Source: Planctomycetota bacterium
Lineage (GTDB): Bacteria; Planctomycetota; UBA8742; UBA2392
DNA: 64,000 bases
Assembly: GCA_019186845.1 (NCBI GenBank)
Contig: JABARW010000021.1
Coordinates: 1 to 64,000, forward strand
Direction: 5' to 3'
In this document: in pieces, positions 1 to 10,276 of the stretch
Layout: each line of letters opens with the position of its first letter
Numbering within the stretch: the stretch's first letter is position 1
The notes under the pieces: model-generated
Database searches by the model: none
What the model was told of the DNA's origin: nothing
Seen by the model: the letters and a program-made list of their open reading frames with translations, nothing else
Made by a program: the position numbers and the translations under genes

Positions 1-9
1 TTCCGATCT
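1..9. other. Probable residual sequencing-adapter end at contig edge
   Basis: The first nine bases, TTCCGATCT, are identical to the 3' end of the widely used Illumina adapter. This suggests the window begins at an assembled contig end with untrimmed adapter. Bases 10-170 hold no gene I can support. The match is short, so chance is possible. Confidence 0.5.
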
Positions 10-170
10 TGTCCCGTTGCGCCACCGGACCAGTGCCGCGCAACCCAGACTCAGCTCTCCGTCACCCGCCGCCGATTCCTGGCGCTGGGCGCGTCCATGC
101 GCCCGGCAACAAACCTACCCCGGCGGCGGGAAACGGCAAATTCCCCAAATTGAATTGCTGCAACAATGGC

Positions 171-2123
<1,953 letters not shown>

Positions 2124-2224
2124 GGCGTGCCTCCACGGGTGCCGCTGGTTATACGTTTCACAAAACCTTAGGGGCAGGCCAAAAGCTCGTCAAGCGCGCC
2201 TGACCGGCGATCGAGGACCCCGCA

Positions 2225-2252
2225 TTGACAGTGGACGCCTGCTTGCTACCTT
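2225..2252 (+). promoter_or_regulatory. Sigma70-type promoter of tRNA-Leu
   Basis: A perfect -35 box TTGACA (2225-2230) is separated by 16 bases from TACCTT (2247-2252), a weak -10. The tRNA starts 10 bases after the -10 box, as expected for a stable RNA promoter. Confidence 0.6.
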
Positions 2253-2262
2253 TCGTCGCCTC

Positions 2263-2349
2263 GCGCAGGTGGCGGAATTGGCAGACGCGCTAGCTTGAGG
2301 TGCTAGAGCCCTAACCGGCGTGCGGGTTCAAGTCCCGCCCTGCGCACCA
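2263..2349 (+). tRNA. tRNA-Leu (anticodon GAG)
   Basis: The 7-bp acceptor stem GCGCAGG pairs with CCTGCGC, followed by discriminator A and an encoded CCA. The anticodon stem CTAGC/GCTAG closes the loop TTGAGGT, giving anticodon GAG, which reads CUC and CUU. A long variable arm and the T-loop GGTTCAAGTCC are present, as in class II tRNA-Leu. Confidence 0.97.
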
Positions 2350-2394
2350 GACTTCAAACCATGAGCGGCAATGCAAGGAGCCGCTCCGCTTGGG

Positions 2395-2420
2395 AACAGC
2401 CGCCCCGTGGCGGCTGTTCT
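2395..2420 (+). terminator. Intrinsic terminator after tRNA-Leu
   Basis: A perfect 10-bp stem, AACAGCCGCC (2395-2404) with GGCGGCTGTT (2409-2418), has a 4-base loop. It lies 45 bases after the tRNA and is followed by a weak T-rich stretch. The rest of the 2350-2761 interval contains only this hairpin and the probable promoter of the next gene. Confidence 0.65.
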
Positions 2421-2617
2421 GCTTTGCCCTAACCCTGCGCTATCGCCGCGCTGCGAAGTCCCATAGTTCTCCGGCGCAGGGCACCTGAAGTTTCTGACAC
2501 CTGTGGGCAACTTGCGGTTCATGCGCGCAAGATGCGAACCAACCCGTGTTTGCGCCAAGCCCCCTGACTTGCAAATTGTGGATAGGCTGTGAGCCCGCCC
2601 AAGCTGCGGGTTTGGCG

Positions 2618-2645
2618 TTGGCAGCACCGAAATCCTTGCTAGATT
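2618..2645 (+). promoter_or_regulatory. Probable promoter of glutamine synthetase
   Basis: TTGGCA (2618-2623) lies 16 bases before TAGATT (2640-2645), a reasonable sigma70-like pair. It leaves a leader of about 110 bases before the start codon. A similar TGGC/TAGATT arrangement precedes the gene at 34770. I saw no correctly spaced sigma54 motif. Confidence 0.4.
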
Positions 2646-2761
2646 CCCAGTCCCGTTCGGGGACCACTACCCAGAATAAGAACCTGCGCGAAGGAGACCG
2701 CCTGTGGCGGTGCCGCTCAGGTTTTTGGACGCGGAGGCTTAGCCTCCCTTTGGAGATGCCC

Positions 2762-4207
2762 ATGGCTCACGACCCGCTTTCTCCCTCCGGCAAGACCGTT
2801 GCCGACGTGCTGGACTTCGCGCGCAAGCGCGGCTGCACCATGCTCGACATTCGCTTCATGGACCTGCCGGGTCTGTGGCAGCACTACACATTTCCGATTC
2901 GCCGCCTGACACCCGAGTGCTTCGAAGAGGGTTTTCCCTTTGACGGCAGCTCGCTGCGCGGCTGGCAGAAGATCAATGAGTCGGACATGCTGGCAATTCC
3001 CGACCCGGCCACGGCCTTCATCGACCCCTTCATGAAGGAGCCAACCCTGGTCCTGATTGCCAACACCTACGACCCCATTGAACGCACGCCTTACCCGCGC
3101 GACCCCCGCAACATCGCCCGCCGCGTCGAGACCTACCTCAAGAGCACCGGCATCGGCGACACGATCTTCTTCGGCCCCGAGGCCGAGTTCTTTGTGTTCG
3201 ACAACGTACGCTTCAAGACGGGCATCAACGAGGGTTACTACTTTCTCGATTCCAAGGAAGGCGCCTGGAACACAGGCCGCGAGGAAGAGGGTGGCAACCT
3301 GGCCTACAAGCCGCGCGTCAAGGGCGGCTACTTCCCCGTTCCGCCCATGGACAGCCTGCACGACATCCGCACGGAGATGCTGCTGACCCTGGGACAGCTT
3401 GGCATGGTGCCCGAACTGCATCACCACGAGGTGGCCACGGGCGGCCAGTGCGAACTCTCGATCAAGTTCGACACGCTGGTGCGCGCCGCAGACAACCTGA
3501 TGATGTACAAGTATGTCGTCAAGAACGTGGCGCGCCGTCATGGCAAGACGGTCACGTTCATGCCCAAGCCTCTGTTTGGCGACAACGGCAGCGGCATGCA
3601 CTGCCACAGCTCGATCTGGAAGGAAAAGAAGAATACTTACGCGGGCGAAGGCTACGCGGGGCTGAGCCAGACGGCGATTTACGCCATTGGCGGCATTCTC
3701 AAGCACGCCCACGCCCTGTGCGCCATTACCAACCCCACTACGAACAGCTATCACCGCCTGGTGCCTGGTTATGAGGCGCCGGTGAACCTGGCCTATTCGT
3801 CGCGCAACCGTTCGGCCTGCGTGCGCATTCCGCTGGCGGGCGACAGCCCCGCGGCCAAGCGCTTTGAGTACCGCATTCCGGACCCGAGCTGCAACCCCTA
3901 CCTGGCCTTTGCCGCAATTACCATGGCCTCCATCGACGGCATCCAGAACAAGATTGATCCCGGCAAGCCCATGGACAAGGACCTCTACGATCTCCCGCCG
4001 GAGGAGTTGAAGGAGATTCCCCAGGCCCCGGGCAGCCTCGAACAGAGTTTGCGCGCGCTGGAGAAAGACCACGCCTTCCTGCTCAAGGGCGACGTGTTCT
4101 CGGCCGACGTGATCAACGAGTGGATCAGCTACAAAATGAAGAACGAAGTGGACGCCATGCGCTTCAGGCCCCACCCCCACGAGTTCGAACTGTATTTCGA
4201 TATCTAG
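2762..4207 (+). CDS. glnA: Type I glutamine synthetase
   Basis: This enzyme condenses glutamate and ammonia to glutamine using ATP in the cytoplasm. The 481-residue length fits GSI dodecamers. The start at 2762 is supported by GGAG six bases upstream; a longer open frame reaches further upstream but lacks homology. Recognisable elements include [11 protein letters not shown], the ATP/metal-loop [10 protein letters not shown] near residue 275, and the C-terminal DLYDLPPEE. The last is the adenylylation-loop motif, with the modifiable tyrosine at residue 409, so GlnE-type control is likely. The gene stands alone between two terminators, with its own promoter candidate. No glnB or ntrBC is visible nearby. 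Confidence 0.97.
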   Translation: MAHDPLSPSGKTVADVLDFARKRGCTMLDIRFMDLPGLWQHYTFPIRRLTPECFEEGFPFDGSSLRGWQKINESDMLAIPDPATAFIDPFMKEPTLVLIANTYDPIERTPYPRDPRNIARRVETYLKSTGIGDTIFFGPEAEFFVFDNVRFKTGINEGYYFLDSKEGAWNTGREEEGGNLAYKPRVKGGYFPVPPMDSLHDIRTEMLLTLGQLGMVPELHHHEVATGGQCELSIKFDTLVRAADNLMMYKYVVKNVARRHGKTVTFMPKPLFGDNGSGMHCHSSIWKEKKNTYAGEGYAGLSQTAIYAIGGILKHAHALCAITNPTTNSYHRLVPGYEAPVNLAYSSRNRSACVRIPLAGDSPAAKRFEYRIPDPSCNPYLAFAAITMASIDGIQNKIDPGKPMDKDLYDLPPEELKEIPQAPGSLEQSLRALEKDHAFLLKGDVFSADVINEWISYKMKNEVDAMRFRPHPHEFELYFDI

Positions 4208-4252
4208 CGTCGGTCGCGGGTAGTCAGTCGTCGGCACAAACCAAAACAACAG

Positions 4253-4279
4253 AGCCCCCTCGGTCACGAGGGGGCTTTT
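4253..4279 (+). terminator. Intrinsic terminator after glnA
   Basis: AGCCCCCTCG (4253-4262) and CGAGGGGGCT (4267-4276) form a perfect 10-bp stem with a GTCA loop, followed by TTT. It also separates glnA from the convergent cassette. Confidence 0.85.
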
Positions 4280-4284
4280 GCATC

Positions 4285-4554
4285 TCATTCACCCTTCGCG
4301 CGACGAATCATCGTTGAGAGCCAGCGCTTGCCCTCCAGCGTGACGCGAACCGTACCCGCATCATGCTCGATCAGCCCTTCCATGGCGACCTGCTCAATGA
4401 CATTCGAAATCGCTGGAACGTGAGCCACATGGAGACCAAGCGTACGCACCAATCCGTCGATAGTGAGCGTTCTCTTGCCGATGCCAAATATCAGACAGGC
4501 CTTTTCGACCTCAGCGCGGGTCGGGCGACTGTGGCGTTGCGTTTGCGCGATCAT
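4285..4554 (-). CDS. Small winged-helix-like DNA-binding protein
   Basis: This is an 89-residue basic protein. The central segment, roughly residues 30-75, reads as a helix-turn-helix followed by a wing: TLTIDGLVRTLGLHVAHV, then a VIEQVAMEGLIEHD recognition region and VRVTLEGKRWL. AAGGACG lies six bases before the ATG. It is the last gene of the minus-strand cassette, 77 bases after the helicase, and could regulate it. No specific family was recognised; the DNA-binding role is inferred from the pattern. Confidence 0.55.
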   Translation of the reverse strand: MIAQTQRHSRPTRAEVEKACLIFGIGKRTLTIDGLVRTLGLHVAHVPAISNVIEQVAMEGLIEHDAGTVRVTLEGKRWLSTMIRRAKGE

Positions 4555-4631
4555 TGGTCGTCCTTTGTTTGAGAGAGTGGTTTCAACTTTGAAAGAGTTG
4601 TTGCGACACCTAGCCGCGATTCCATTGAAGA

Positions 4632-7343
4632 CTAGCCCGGCAAACCTCCTCGAATCTGACGGTCGTACTCTTCAATGATTCGCGCCAGCAGGCTCATGCG
4701 AACCGGCGCCTGCGAGCCTTGACGACCGGGCTTATTTCCTTCGCGCGCCCTTCGCCGGGCATCGCGGGCTTCCTTTCGGTAAGCGTCAATGTTGCCCAGG
4801 ATCAAAAGTCCCTTCTTGGCCCTTGTCAGCGCGACATTCCACCGCTTGGGGCTGTCCATGAACGCTGATGCACTCCTGCGGACCAAGTTGATAATGACGT
4901 TGTCCATCTCCCGGCCTTGGCACTTGTCCAACGTGCAGATTTCCGGTTCGGCTAGACTTGGAAACCTGGATTTCCAATTGGCGAATGTTTCCTTGAGCAG
5001 CGATTCATGCCTGCCGTAGGGCGTGATGATCATGACGCTGAAATCACTTTCCCTTTGCCTTGAAATTGCGGCCTCAGCCATCTGAGTCACCAAAGCGAAT
5101 GTCCGCTCTGCCTCCTCACGGTTCGCCTCGCCGTCGCCTTTGGAGTCCACCTGGCACAAGCCCGCGCCGCAATACTGATCCTTGCAGGATTTGCCGTCCA
5201 ATAGGGCTTCCCCGCCATAGAACAGCTTCCGCGGCACGCCGGAGATGCTGGGGTGCATTCGGTATTGCTTCTTCAAGCGGCCCACAAATGGCCGCACGAG
5301 GTCGATCAAGTCCGAGGGAAGCCGATCTTTCAACTGGCTTAAAGGCGGAGCCTTGAATGCCGAGGTCTGCACACCTGTGAGCCAATCGAACACCGAGAGG
5401 GAATTGACGGCGAAGCGCTGCGCAACTGTTGCCGCGAGACCAGCCGAAACGAGCAAGCCGAGCAGCTTTGGTTCACACGGCAGCTTGAGAACCTGGTTGT
5501 TCGCGCTCATCCAGGGCAGCGTGTGGAATTCGCCATACATTCCGTCAAACAGCACGGCTTGGCAGCGCCTGCCCTCATCCACCAGACGAATGCCCGATGC
5601 GAATGCCGGGCGATGAACTCCAATGCCGCGTTCAACAAGAAGGCTCGCTTCCCGAGAGGTGTTGGTTGCGTCCGAACTCGGCCCTGCTTGTGCCAGTGGC
5701 GGAATAGCTGAGTGAAGCTCCTGCGGCGAACAGACCAAGACTTCCGGCTGAGCGGTCAAGGACGCTGGATTGCGATCGTCGCCGGCGGCGTTGCTGAAAA
5801 CGCGAACCCGTGGCACAAGCATTTGCGGGCAGACTGACTGAACGGATTTCAATAGGCTGGAGAAACGATTGAGCAATCCTTGGGGTGAACGGGCAACGAC
5901 AACCAGGGAGGTGGAGGGCGTGTTTCCGGACTTTCGATTGGAATGATAGGTCAAAATGGATGCGGCAAGTTCTTGTTCGGAGTCAAATACGTCGTCGAGC
6001 GTGGCGCCGTTGTCCTCGGCGTTGCTGTATGGCGGCAATTGTTCGGGATCGCCGACAAGAACCCAGCGCTTCGCCTTGACGGCAATCGCCAGGAACTCCG
6101 GCAGCGTCATCTTCGAGACTTCGTCAACGATCAGAACGTCGAAAGTTCCTGGTGCAGCGTCCTTCACGCTACTGCAAGACAAAATGCCGATGGGCGTACC
6201 GCATACAACTTGTTCGCATTGCATGACTGCCGCCGTGATGCCCCCAGTAGTGGAATCCGTCGGCGTCTCGTCGGCAAACAAGCCGCGTGCTTCGGGAATG
6301 GCGTTCTCAAGGCAGTGCTGAACGCGCCGGGCAACTGTTGACGACCTGTTTTCCCTTTTTGAACTTACCCAGTACGGCTTTGCCTCGGGGAGAGAAACGG
6401 AAGTCTCGCGACTCGCGTAGCGAATCGGCAGCGACATGGGCGCCAGTGGGTCGCTCCCGCAATCTCCGTCCGCAGGTACGAGCTTCTTGACTACGTTATC
6501 GACGGCAACATGAGTCGGGGAGACAATCAGCACCCGTTCGTCCGCCTCGACGGCAAGGCGCACAATCTCCGTGATCACCGTCGTCTTTCCCGCTCCCGGC
6601 GGTCCCTGAATTACCGCGAAGTGCGGAGTTTTCCGGGAGAGCTGAATGCACTCGCGCTGGTACTCGTCAACTCCGGTCTTGATCGCATCAAGCGCGAGCG
6701 GGGCACGCGGTGCCATGTGCTCGGCCAGCGGAGATTCCGGAAGACCAACCAGCATCCGCAATGGCGACAGAATCGAACCAGGTGCTTGAGCTTCCAGCAC
6801 GTCGAGAGCTGCCAGTTGGCGTTCGATCTGCACCAGGTTGGGCACGACCGCAACTGCAGCGATCACATCGCGATTTTTCGGGCTTTCGGCGACGGTCAAC
6901 TCCGTCACCCGCTCACTCCCGCCAATGAACTCGCGCCGAAACGAGACGAGCGTGGCGTCTTCGGGGGCGGGGTTCAGCCCGAGAAACTCGCGTGGCGCCC
7001 GCATAAGAAGTTTCCTTTGCTGGTCCGTCAGAAACACAACCCTCTGGTCTATCGTGCCTTTGACAGCCTGGAGAATTTCCTTCTCACAGCCGCGCCATGC
7101 GTCATCGTAATCAATGCGGACTCTGAGGGACCAGTTTCCGGACTCGCCCTCCTCACGCCAGGAACGCTGCGCACTGTCCACCGCGTTGGCCGCATTGGCC
7201 AAAATGCCAAAGAGAAAGGGCACATTTCGCGGAGGTTCTTTGTCTGGAGCGCTTTGCTCAATGTCCGCGATCAGCGGATTCTTCAACAGGCCCTCCAGCT
7301 TCGCATGAAGGCTGGCTTTGATCGCCGGTACATGGTTTTCCAT
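4632..7343 (-). CDS. SF1 DNA2/NAM7-type helicase with large internal insertion
   Basis: A 903-residue superfamily 1 helicase that would unwind DNA or RNA using ATP. Motif I GPPGAGKT is at residues 247-254, motif Ia is VSPTHVAVDNVV, motif II DEVSK is near 405, motif III is GDPEQLPPY, motif IV QYRMHPSI is near 694, motif V is LDKCQGREMDNVI near 808, and motif VI is NVALTRAKKGLLIL near 838. About 250 residues with no obvious helicase sequence lie between motifs III and IV, more than in compact relatives. The N-terminal 230 residues are unrecognised. The ATG lies two bases after the upstream stop, and its GGAGG overlaps that stop, so translation is probably coupled. The context (unknown protein, DUF4258-like protein, winged helix) resembles a mobile or defence cassette, but this is inference. 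Confidence 0.88.
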   Translation of the reverse strand: MENHVPAIKASLHAKLEGLLKNPLIADIEQSAPDKEPPRNVPFLFGILANAANAVDSAQRSWREEGESGNWSLRVRIDYDDAWRGCEKEILQAVKGTIDQRVVFLTDQQRKLLMRAPREFLGLNPAPEDATLVSFRREFIGGSERVTELTVAESPKNRDVIAAVAVVPNLVQIERQLAALDVLEAQAPGSILSPLRMLVGLPESPLAEHMAPRAPLALDAIKTGVDEYQRECIQLSRKTPHFAVIQGPPGAGKTTVITEIVRLAVEADERVLIVSPTHVAVDNVVKKLVPADGDCGSDPLAPMSLPIRYASRETSVSLPEAKPYWVSSKRENRSSTVARRVQHCLENAIPEARGLFADETPTDSTTGGITAAVMQCEQVVCGTPIGILSCSSVKDAAPGTFDVLIVDEVSKMTLPEFLAIAVKAKRWVLVGDPEQLPPYSNAEDNGATLDDVFDSEQELAASILTYHSNRKSGNTPSTSLVVVARSPQGLLNRFSSLLKSVQSVCPQMLVPRVRVFSNAAGDDRNPASLTAQPEVLVCSPQELHSAIPPLAQAGPSSDATNTSREASLLVERGIGVHRPAFASGIRLVDEGRRCQAVLFDGMYGEFHTLPWMSANNQVLKLPCEPKLLGLLVSAGLAATVAQRFAVNSLSVFDWLTGVQTSAFKAPPLSQLKDRLPSDLIDLVRPFVGRLKKQYRMHPSISGVPRKLFYGGEALLDGKSCKDQYCGAGLCQVDSKGDGEANREEAERTFALVTQMAEAAISRQRESDFSVMIITPYGRHESLLKETFANWKSRFPSLAEPEICTLDKCQGREMDNVIINLVRRSASAFMDSPKRWNVALTRAKKGLLILGNIDAYRKEARDARRRAREGNKPGRQGSQAPVRMSLLARIIEEYDRQIRGGLPG

Positions 7344-7345
7344 AA

Positions 7346-7648
7346 CTACCTCCAGTGGCGCATGGGACGTGCGCGGCGATAGGCCGTTACGCAGCGGCCT
7401 TCGACGAACACCAGAACGATGTTTGTGAGGTGGTCCAGTCTGCGGCCGAGATCCCTGGCCGCCTCAACTACGGCCCGCCAGCCGAAGTGAAAAATCAGCG
7501 CGCCGCCCGGCCCGTGGTAGCAGCTTCCAAACCGGCACACGCAATCAACGTCGAGGGTTCGAATTCCCCGCTGCTGACAGCGGACCTTCAGGTGGAGCGT
7601 GTCGGTGTCCTTTGCGCGGCGCCGAAGTCCCGAGATATTCGCTTGCAT
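7346..7648 (-). CDS. DUF4258-like small protein
   Basis: A 100-residue protein. The pattern LHLKVRCQQRGI, CRFGSCYHG, IFHFGW and a final LVFVEGRCVTAYRR follows the order of the DUF4258 fold: HxxxRxxQRGI, a Gly turn, then a closing beta-hairpin ending VTxYR. Members of that fold often resemble RelE/BrnT-type nucleases. The usual histidine near the QRGI motif is present as HLKVR. The ATG at 7648 has AGGGGG upstream; a TTG at 7669 is a less likely start. It is coupled to the helicase gene. Assignment by pattern only; a toxin function is not shown. Confidence 0.55.
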   Translation of the reverse strand: MQANISGLRRRAKDTDTLHLKVRCQQRGIRTLDVDCVCRFGSCYHGPGGALIFHFGWRAVVEAARDLGRRLDHLTNIVLVFVEGRCVTAYRRARPMRHWR

Positions 7649-7711
7649 GGCATCCCCCTTGGATGCCAAGAGGATACATCGCCGCTTATACTATGTACAC
7701 ACTATTTTCAT

Positions 7712-7717
7712 ATTATA
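7712..7717 (-). promoter_or_regulatory. TATAAT -10 box in AT-rich spacer
   Basis: On the minus strand a consensus TATAAT lies about 64 bases before the DUF4258-like start, within an AT-rich spacer that is unusual for this GC-rich window. No good -35 box is placed at 17 bases. It may provide an internal promoter for the DUF4258-like, helicase and winged-helix genes. Confidence 0.35.
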
Positions 7718-7741
7718 TGCAGGTCGTTGGGCAACGCCGAC

Positions 7742-8218
7742 TTACGACTTTCTTTGACCGGATTCCGGCACGCGTTCCCACCAGCCGCGCGCGCCGCCTT
7801 CTTCGGCGCGCTGGAACTGGTCGGTGTTCGACTCCAGTATGCGCTCGATGCGCTCCTTGGGCTCATTGAGCAAGTAGGCCAAGTCTTGCGGGCGGCGATT
7901 CTTCTTGATCAACAAGCGGCGAATTTCGCCCACAAGTTCCTGATCGCTGAGGTGGCCCGCCGGGCGGCGCAACTCCGTGCTGGTGGAGTAGCCGGGCACT
8001 TCGAAGCCCGAGTCCTCCATCATTTGCTTTTCAAATGCCTGCGCCTGCGCACGCATGGATTCGAGTATGCCCGGCGGGATTGCGCCTGCCGCAGCCTTCA
8101 ACGTGTTGATGACGGGCTCCCAAGTCCCGACCATGTGCGTCCACAACTGCGCCCGGCGTTTCCACAAGCGCAGGAGTGCTTCCGCATCGCCTGGCTCGGC
8201 CGTTACAGAGTCTGTCAT
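7742..8218 (-). CDS. Protein of unknown function heading the helicase cassette
   Basis: This 158-residue protein is predicted to be mostly helical and soluble, with no signal peptide or membrane segment. Residues 10-80 are amphipathic and Trp/Ala-rich. Residues 95-140 (HLSDQELVGEIRRLLIKK, then DLAYLLNEPKERIERILE) look like a helix-turn-helix-type segment. I do not recognise the family. It starts the minus-strand cassette and is preceded by a pair of 10-base direct repeats that could be its operator. The gene looks real, but its function cannot be assigned. Confidence 0.6.
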   Translation of the reverse strand: MTDSVTAEPGDAEALLRLWKRRAQLWTHMVGTWEPVINTLKAAAGAIPPGILESMRAQAQAFEKQMMEDSGFEVPGYSTSTELRRPAGHLSDQELVGEIRRLLIKKNRRPQDLAYLLNEPKERIERILESNTDQFQRAEEGGARGWWERVPESGQRKS

Positions 8219-8227
8219 TGTTTTGCC

Positions 8228-8283
8228 CCATTGGTTAGACAGGCCATAAGATACAGATATCTAAGACTGTTCGCCATTGGTTA
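8228..8283. promoter_or_regulatory. Pair of 10-base direct repeats in the cassette promoter region
   Basis: CCATTGGTTA occurs at 8228-8237 and again at 8274-8283, flanking an AT-rich segment that includes the palindrome AGATATCT. The pair sits immediately upstream of the minus-strand gene starting at 8218. This suggests an operator, possibly for the cassette's own winged-helix protein. Confidence 0.35.
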
Positions 8284-8368
8284 AATGCTGGAAATCGCTC
8301 CATCAAGGCCGACGGAGGCTTGCACCCTTCAAGTTGAGGGAGCCTGGCCAAGCATTCGCTTTCAGGGG

Positions 8369-9457
8369 TCAGCCGACGACCACGCGGTTGCGGCCGCTTT
8401 CCTTGGCCTTGTAGAGCGCTTCGTCGGCCCGTTCCAGCGCGCTGAGGATGTCCTCACCCTGACTGTTCACCATCACCTCCGCGCAGCCAATGCTCACAGT
8501 GAACTTCAAAGTCGCCCCCATGGCACGCACCGTCAACTCCGAAAGCGACTTCCTCAAACGCTCGGCCAGCAACGCAGCCCCGTCGCCCCCCGTCTCCGAC
8601 AACAGCACCGCAAACTCCTCGCCGCCCAGGCGCGCCAGCACGTCAAGCTTTCGCAACTGCGGCGCGGCTTGCCTCGCCAGCAACTTGAGCACTTCGTCGC
8701 CCACGGGGTGGCCATAGGTGTCATTGATCTTCTTGAAATGGTCGATGTCGAGCATCAGCACCGAAAGAGGCTTGCTGTAGCGCCTTGCGCGGGCCAGCTC
8801 ACGCTCGGCGGTCTCAATGAAATAGCGGCGGTTGTAAAGCCCCGTGAGCGGGTCCGTGGTGGCTGCCCGCTCCAGCTGAACCTCCAGCAGGAACGCGCGC
8901 AGGTGGCGCTGCTCAAGAAAGAAACTCAAAAGCACGGCCAGCGCCATGGAGGCCACCAGAAAGCCGTTGATCTGCGCGAAGGTGAACCAGCCTTGACCTG
9001 TCAAGAGCACAACGAAGTTCGCCGCCGCCAGCACCACGAGCGAACCATTCAGTGCACCGCGCCACGACGGCGTAATCGCCACCCCGGCAAACACCACCAT
9101 GGTCAGGCCCGCGATGCCAAGGTCAAATCCCCTGGGCAGCAAGGCCAAGACGATGGCCACGCCAAAACCCGCCGTCAACGAGGCCAGCAGGTTCAGCAGA
9201 TTCAGGCGGCGCGAAGCGACAACCGAGCGCGAAAAGAAGTACAGGGCGGCAAAACTCGCGCTGCAGGCCGCGCGCACGGGCAGCGTGCGGAAGATCGCCC
9301 CGGAGTCGAGCAGGGCATCCCAGGCCACAAAGAGCAGCATGAGTGCCGCGCCGGCAAAGTAGGCCATTCGGGCGATGGGCAGCGTGCGCTCTCCTTGGGT
9401 ACGCCGGTAGCGTTCGAGCAATGCGCCGTCAAGTTGGGGCAGGGCGCCCGTGGTCAT
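8369..9457 (-). CDS. Membrane-bound diguanylate cyclase (GGDEF)
   Basis: Makes cyclic di-GMP from two GTP. The 362-residue protein has about five or six hydrophobic helices in residues 25-180, a short linker, and a C-terminal GGDEF domain. The domain carries DPLTGLYNRRYF at its start and an active GGEEF signature at about 278-282. An RxxD allosteric inhibition site (RKLD, about 269-272) lies five residues before GGEEF, so product feedback is expected. The ATG at 9457 is chosen over a TTG at 9475. No phosphodiesterase or sensory partner is adjacent. Confidence 0.93.
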   Translation of the reverse strand: MTTGALPQLDGALLERYRRTQGERTLPIARMAYFAGAALMLLFVAWDALLDSGAIFRTLPVRAACSASFAALYFFSRSVVASRRLNLLNLLASLTAGFGVAIVLALLPRGFDLGIAGLTMVVFAGVAITPSWRGALNGSLVVLAAANFVVLLTGQGWFTFAQINGFLVASMALAVLLSFFLEQRHLRAFLLEVQLERAATTDPLTGLYNRRYFIETAERELARARRYSKPLSVLMLDIDHFKKINDTYGHPVGDEVLKLLARQAAPQLRKLDVLARLGGEEFAVLLSETGGDGAALLAERLRKSLSELTVRAMGATLKFTVSIGCAEVMVNSQGEDILSALERADEALYKAKESGRNRVVVG

Positions 9458-9487
9458 CACCTGAGTCTGCCACAAGCGCGTCGGCGT

Positions 9488-10276
9488 TCAACGAGCCATT
9501 TCCTGCTCAAAGGCGCGTGTCAGCGCATACCACGAGGCAAAGCGGAAATAATCGGGCCAGGCGCGCTTGCGGATGGCTTCCTCGCGGCTGGCGTAGCCCG
9601 TGTTGTCGTTGCGCAGCCCATTGCCATAGCGCTCAAGGCTGGCGCGCACGCGCTCATGGCGGCAATCAATGATCTCGTCGCCCGCAAAGATCGGGCAGTT
9701 GCCGTCATGTCCCATGCGCAGGGGCCCGACGATGCCGCGCCGCTCCAGTTCGCGGATTTCGTCGGCGCTGGTCTGTCGATGACCGGCGTAGAAAAGCTGC
9801 CAGGCCAGGTTCAGGCGGGGAAACTCGAAGGGATCAAAGCTGCGCACCTCGCCTACAACGATGGCGTCGGCCTTCATGCGGCGCGCCAGCGCCCGGGCCG
9901 AGGCTGCGTCACTCAGAGGGTTCTGCTCGTCGCCTTCTCGCAGACTCTGCTGCCAGGCCTCCAGAACCTGGGCGGGCGGAAGAACTTCAAAACCTTCGAA
10001 CAGCGCCAGCTCTTCGGAGAACTGGCGGGCAATGTCCACACTGAAGATCAGGAAGCGGCCGTCGGAAAGCTCGGCCCCCTTGAGATCGAAGTCGTAGCGC
10101 TGTTCGGTGGTCTTCTCGCTGAACACAAAGGGCGCCACGGCCACCCGCCTGACGGCCGGATCTTTGAACGGGTTGGGCTGACGGTAATTGTCAGCGGGCC
10201 GATAATAGGCCGAGCAGGCGCTGATCCAGCACAGCGCGGCACACAAAAGCCACAGCAATCCCGTTTGAGCCTTCAT
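9488..10276 (-). CDS. Lipoprotein with LpoB/TolB-N-like fold pattern
   Basis: A 262-residue lipoprotein with a hydrophobic leader and lipobox ISAC, Cys21. The segment RRVAVAPFVF, followed by a helix and then ADAIVVGEVRSFD, resembles the beta-alpha-beta elements of LpoB or TolB N-terminal-like domains that sit in the outer membrane or periplasm. The rest is unassigned. The ATG overlaps the stop of the upstream TolB-like gene (ATGA), so the pair is translationally coupled. Confidence 0.7.
   Translation of the reverse strand: MKAQTGLLWLLCAALCWISACSAYYRPADNYRQPNPFKDPAVRRVAVAPFVFSEKTTEQRYDFDLKGAELSDGRFLIFSVDIARQFSEELALFEGFEVLPPAQVLEAWQQSLREGDEQNPLSDAASARALARRMKADAIVVGEVRSFDPFEFPRLNLAWQLFYAGHRQTSADEIRELERRGIVGPLRMGHDGNCPIFAGDEIIDCRHERVRASLERYGNGLRNDNTGYASREEAIRKRAWPDYFRFASWYALTRAFEQEMAR

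Noticed and set aside
2600-2762. Possible sigma54 promoter of glnA (TTGGCA followed by TTGCT)
   Set aside because: The GG and GC elements are about 16 bases apart instead of 10, so spacing excludes a -24/-12 promoter; a sigma70-like pair fits better.
7346-8218. Classical toxin-antitoxin pair
   Set aside because: The DUF4258-like fold suggests a toxin-like protein, but the neighbouring 158-residue protein is not a recognisable antitoxin and there is no coupled overlap between the two.
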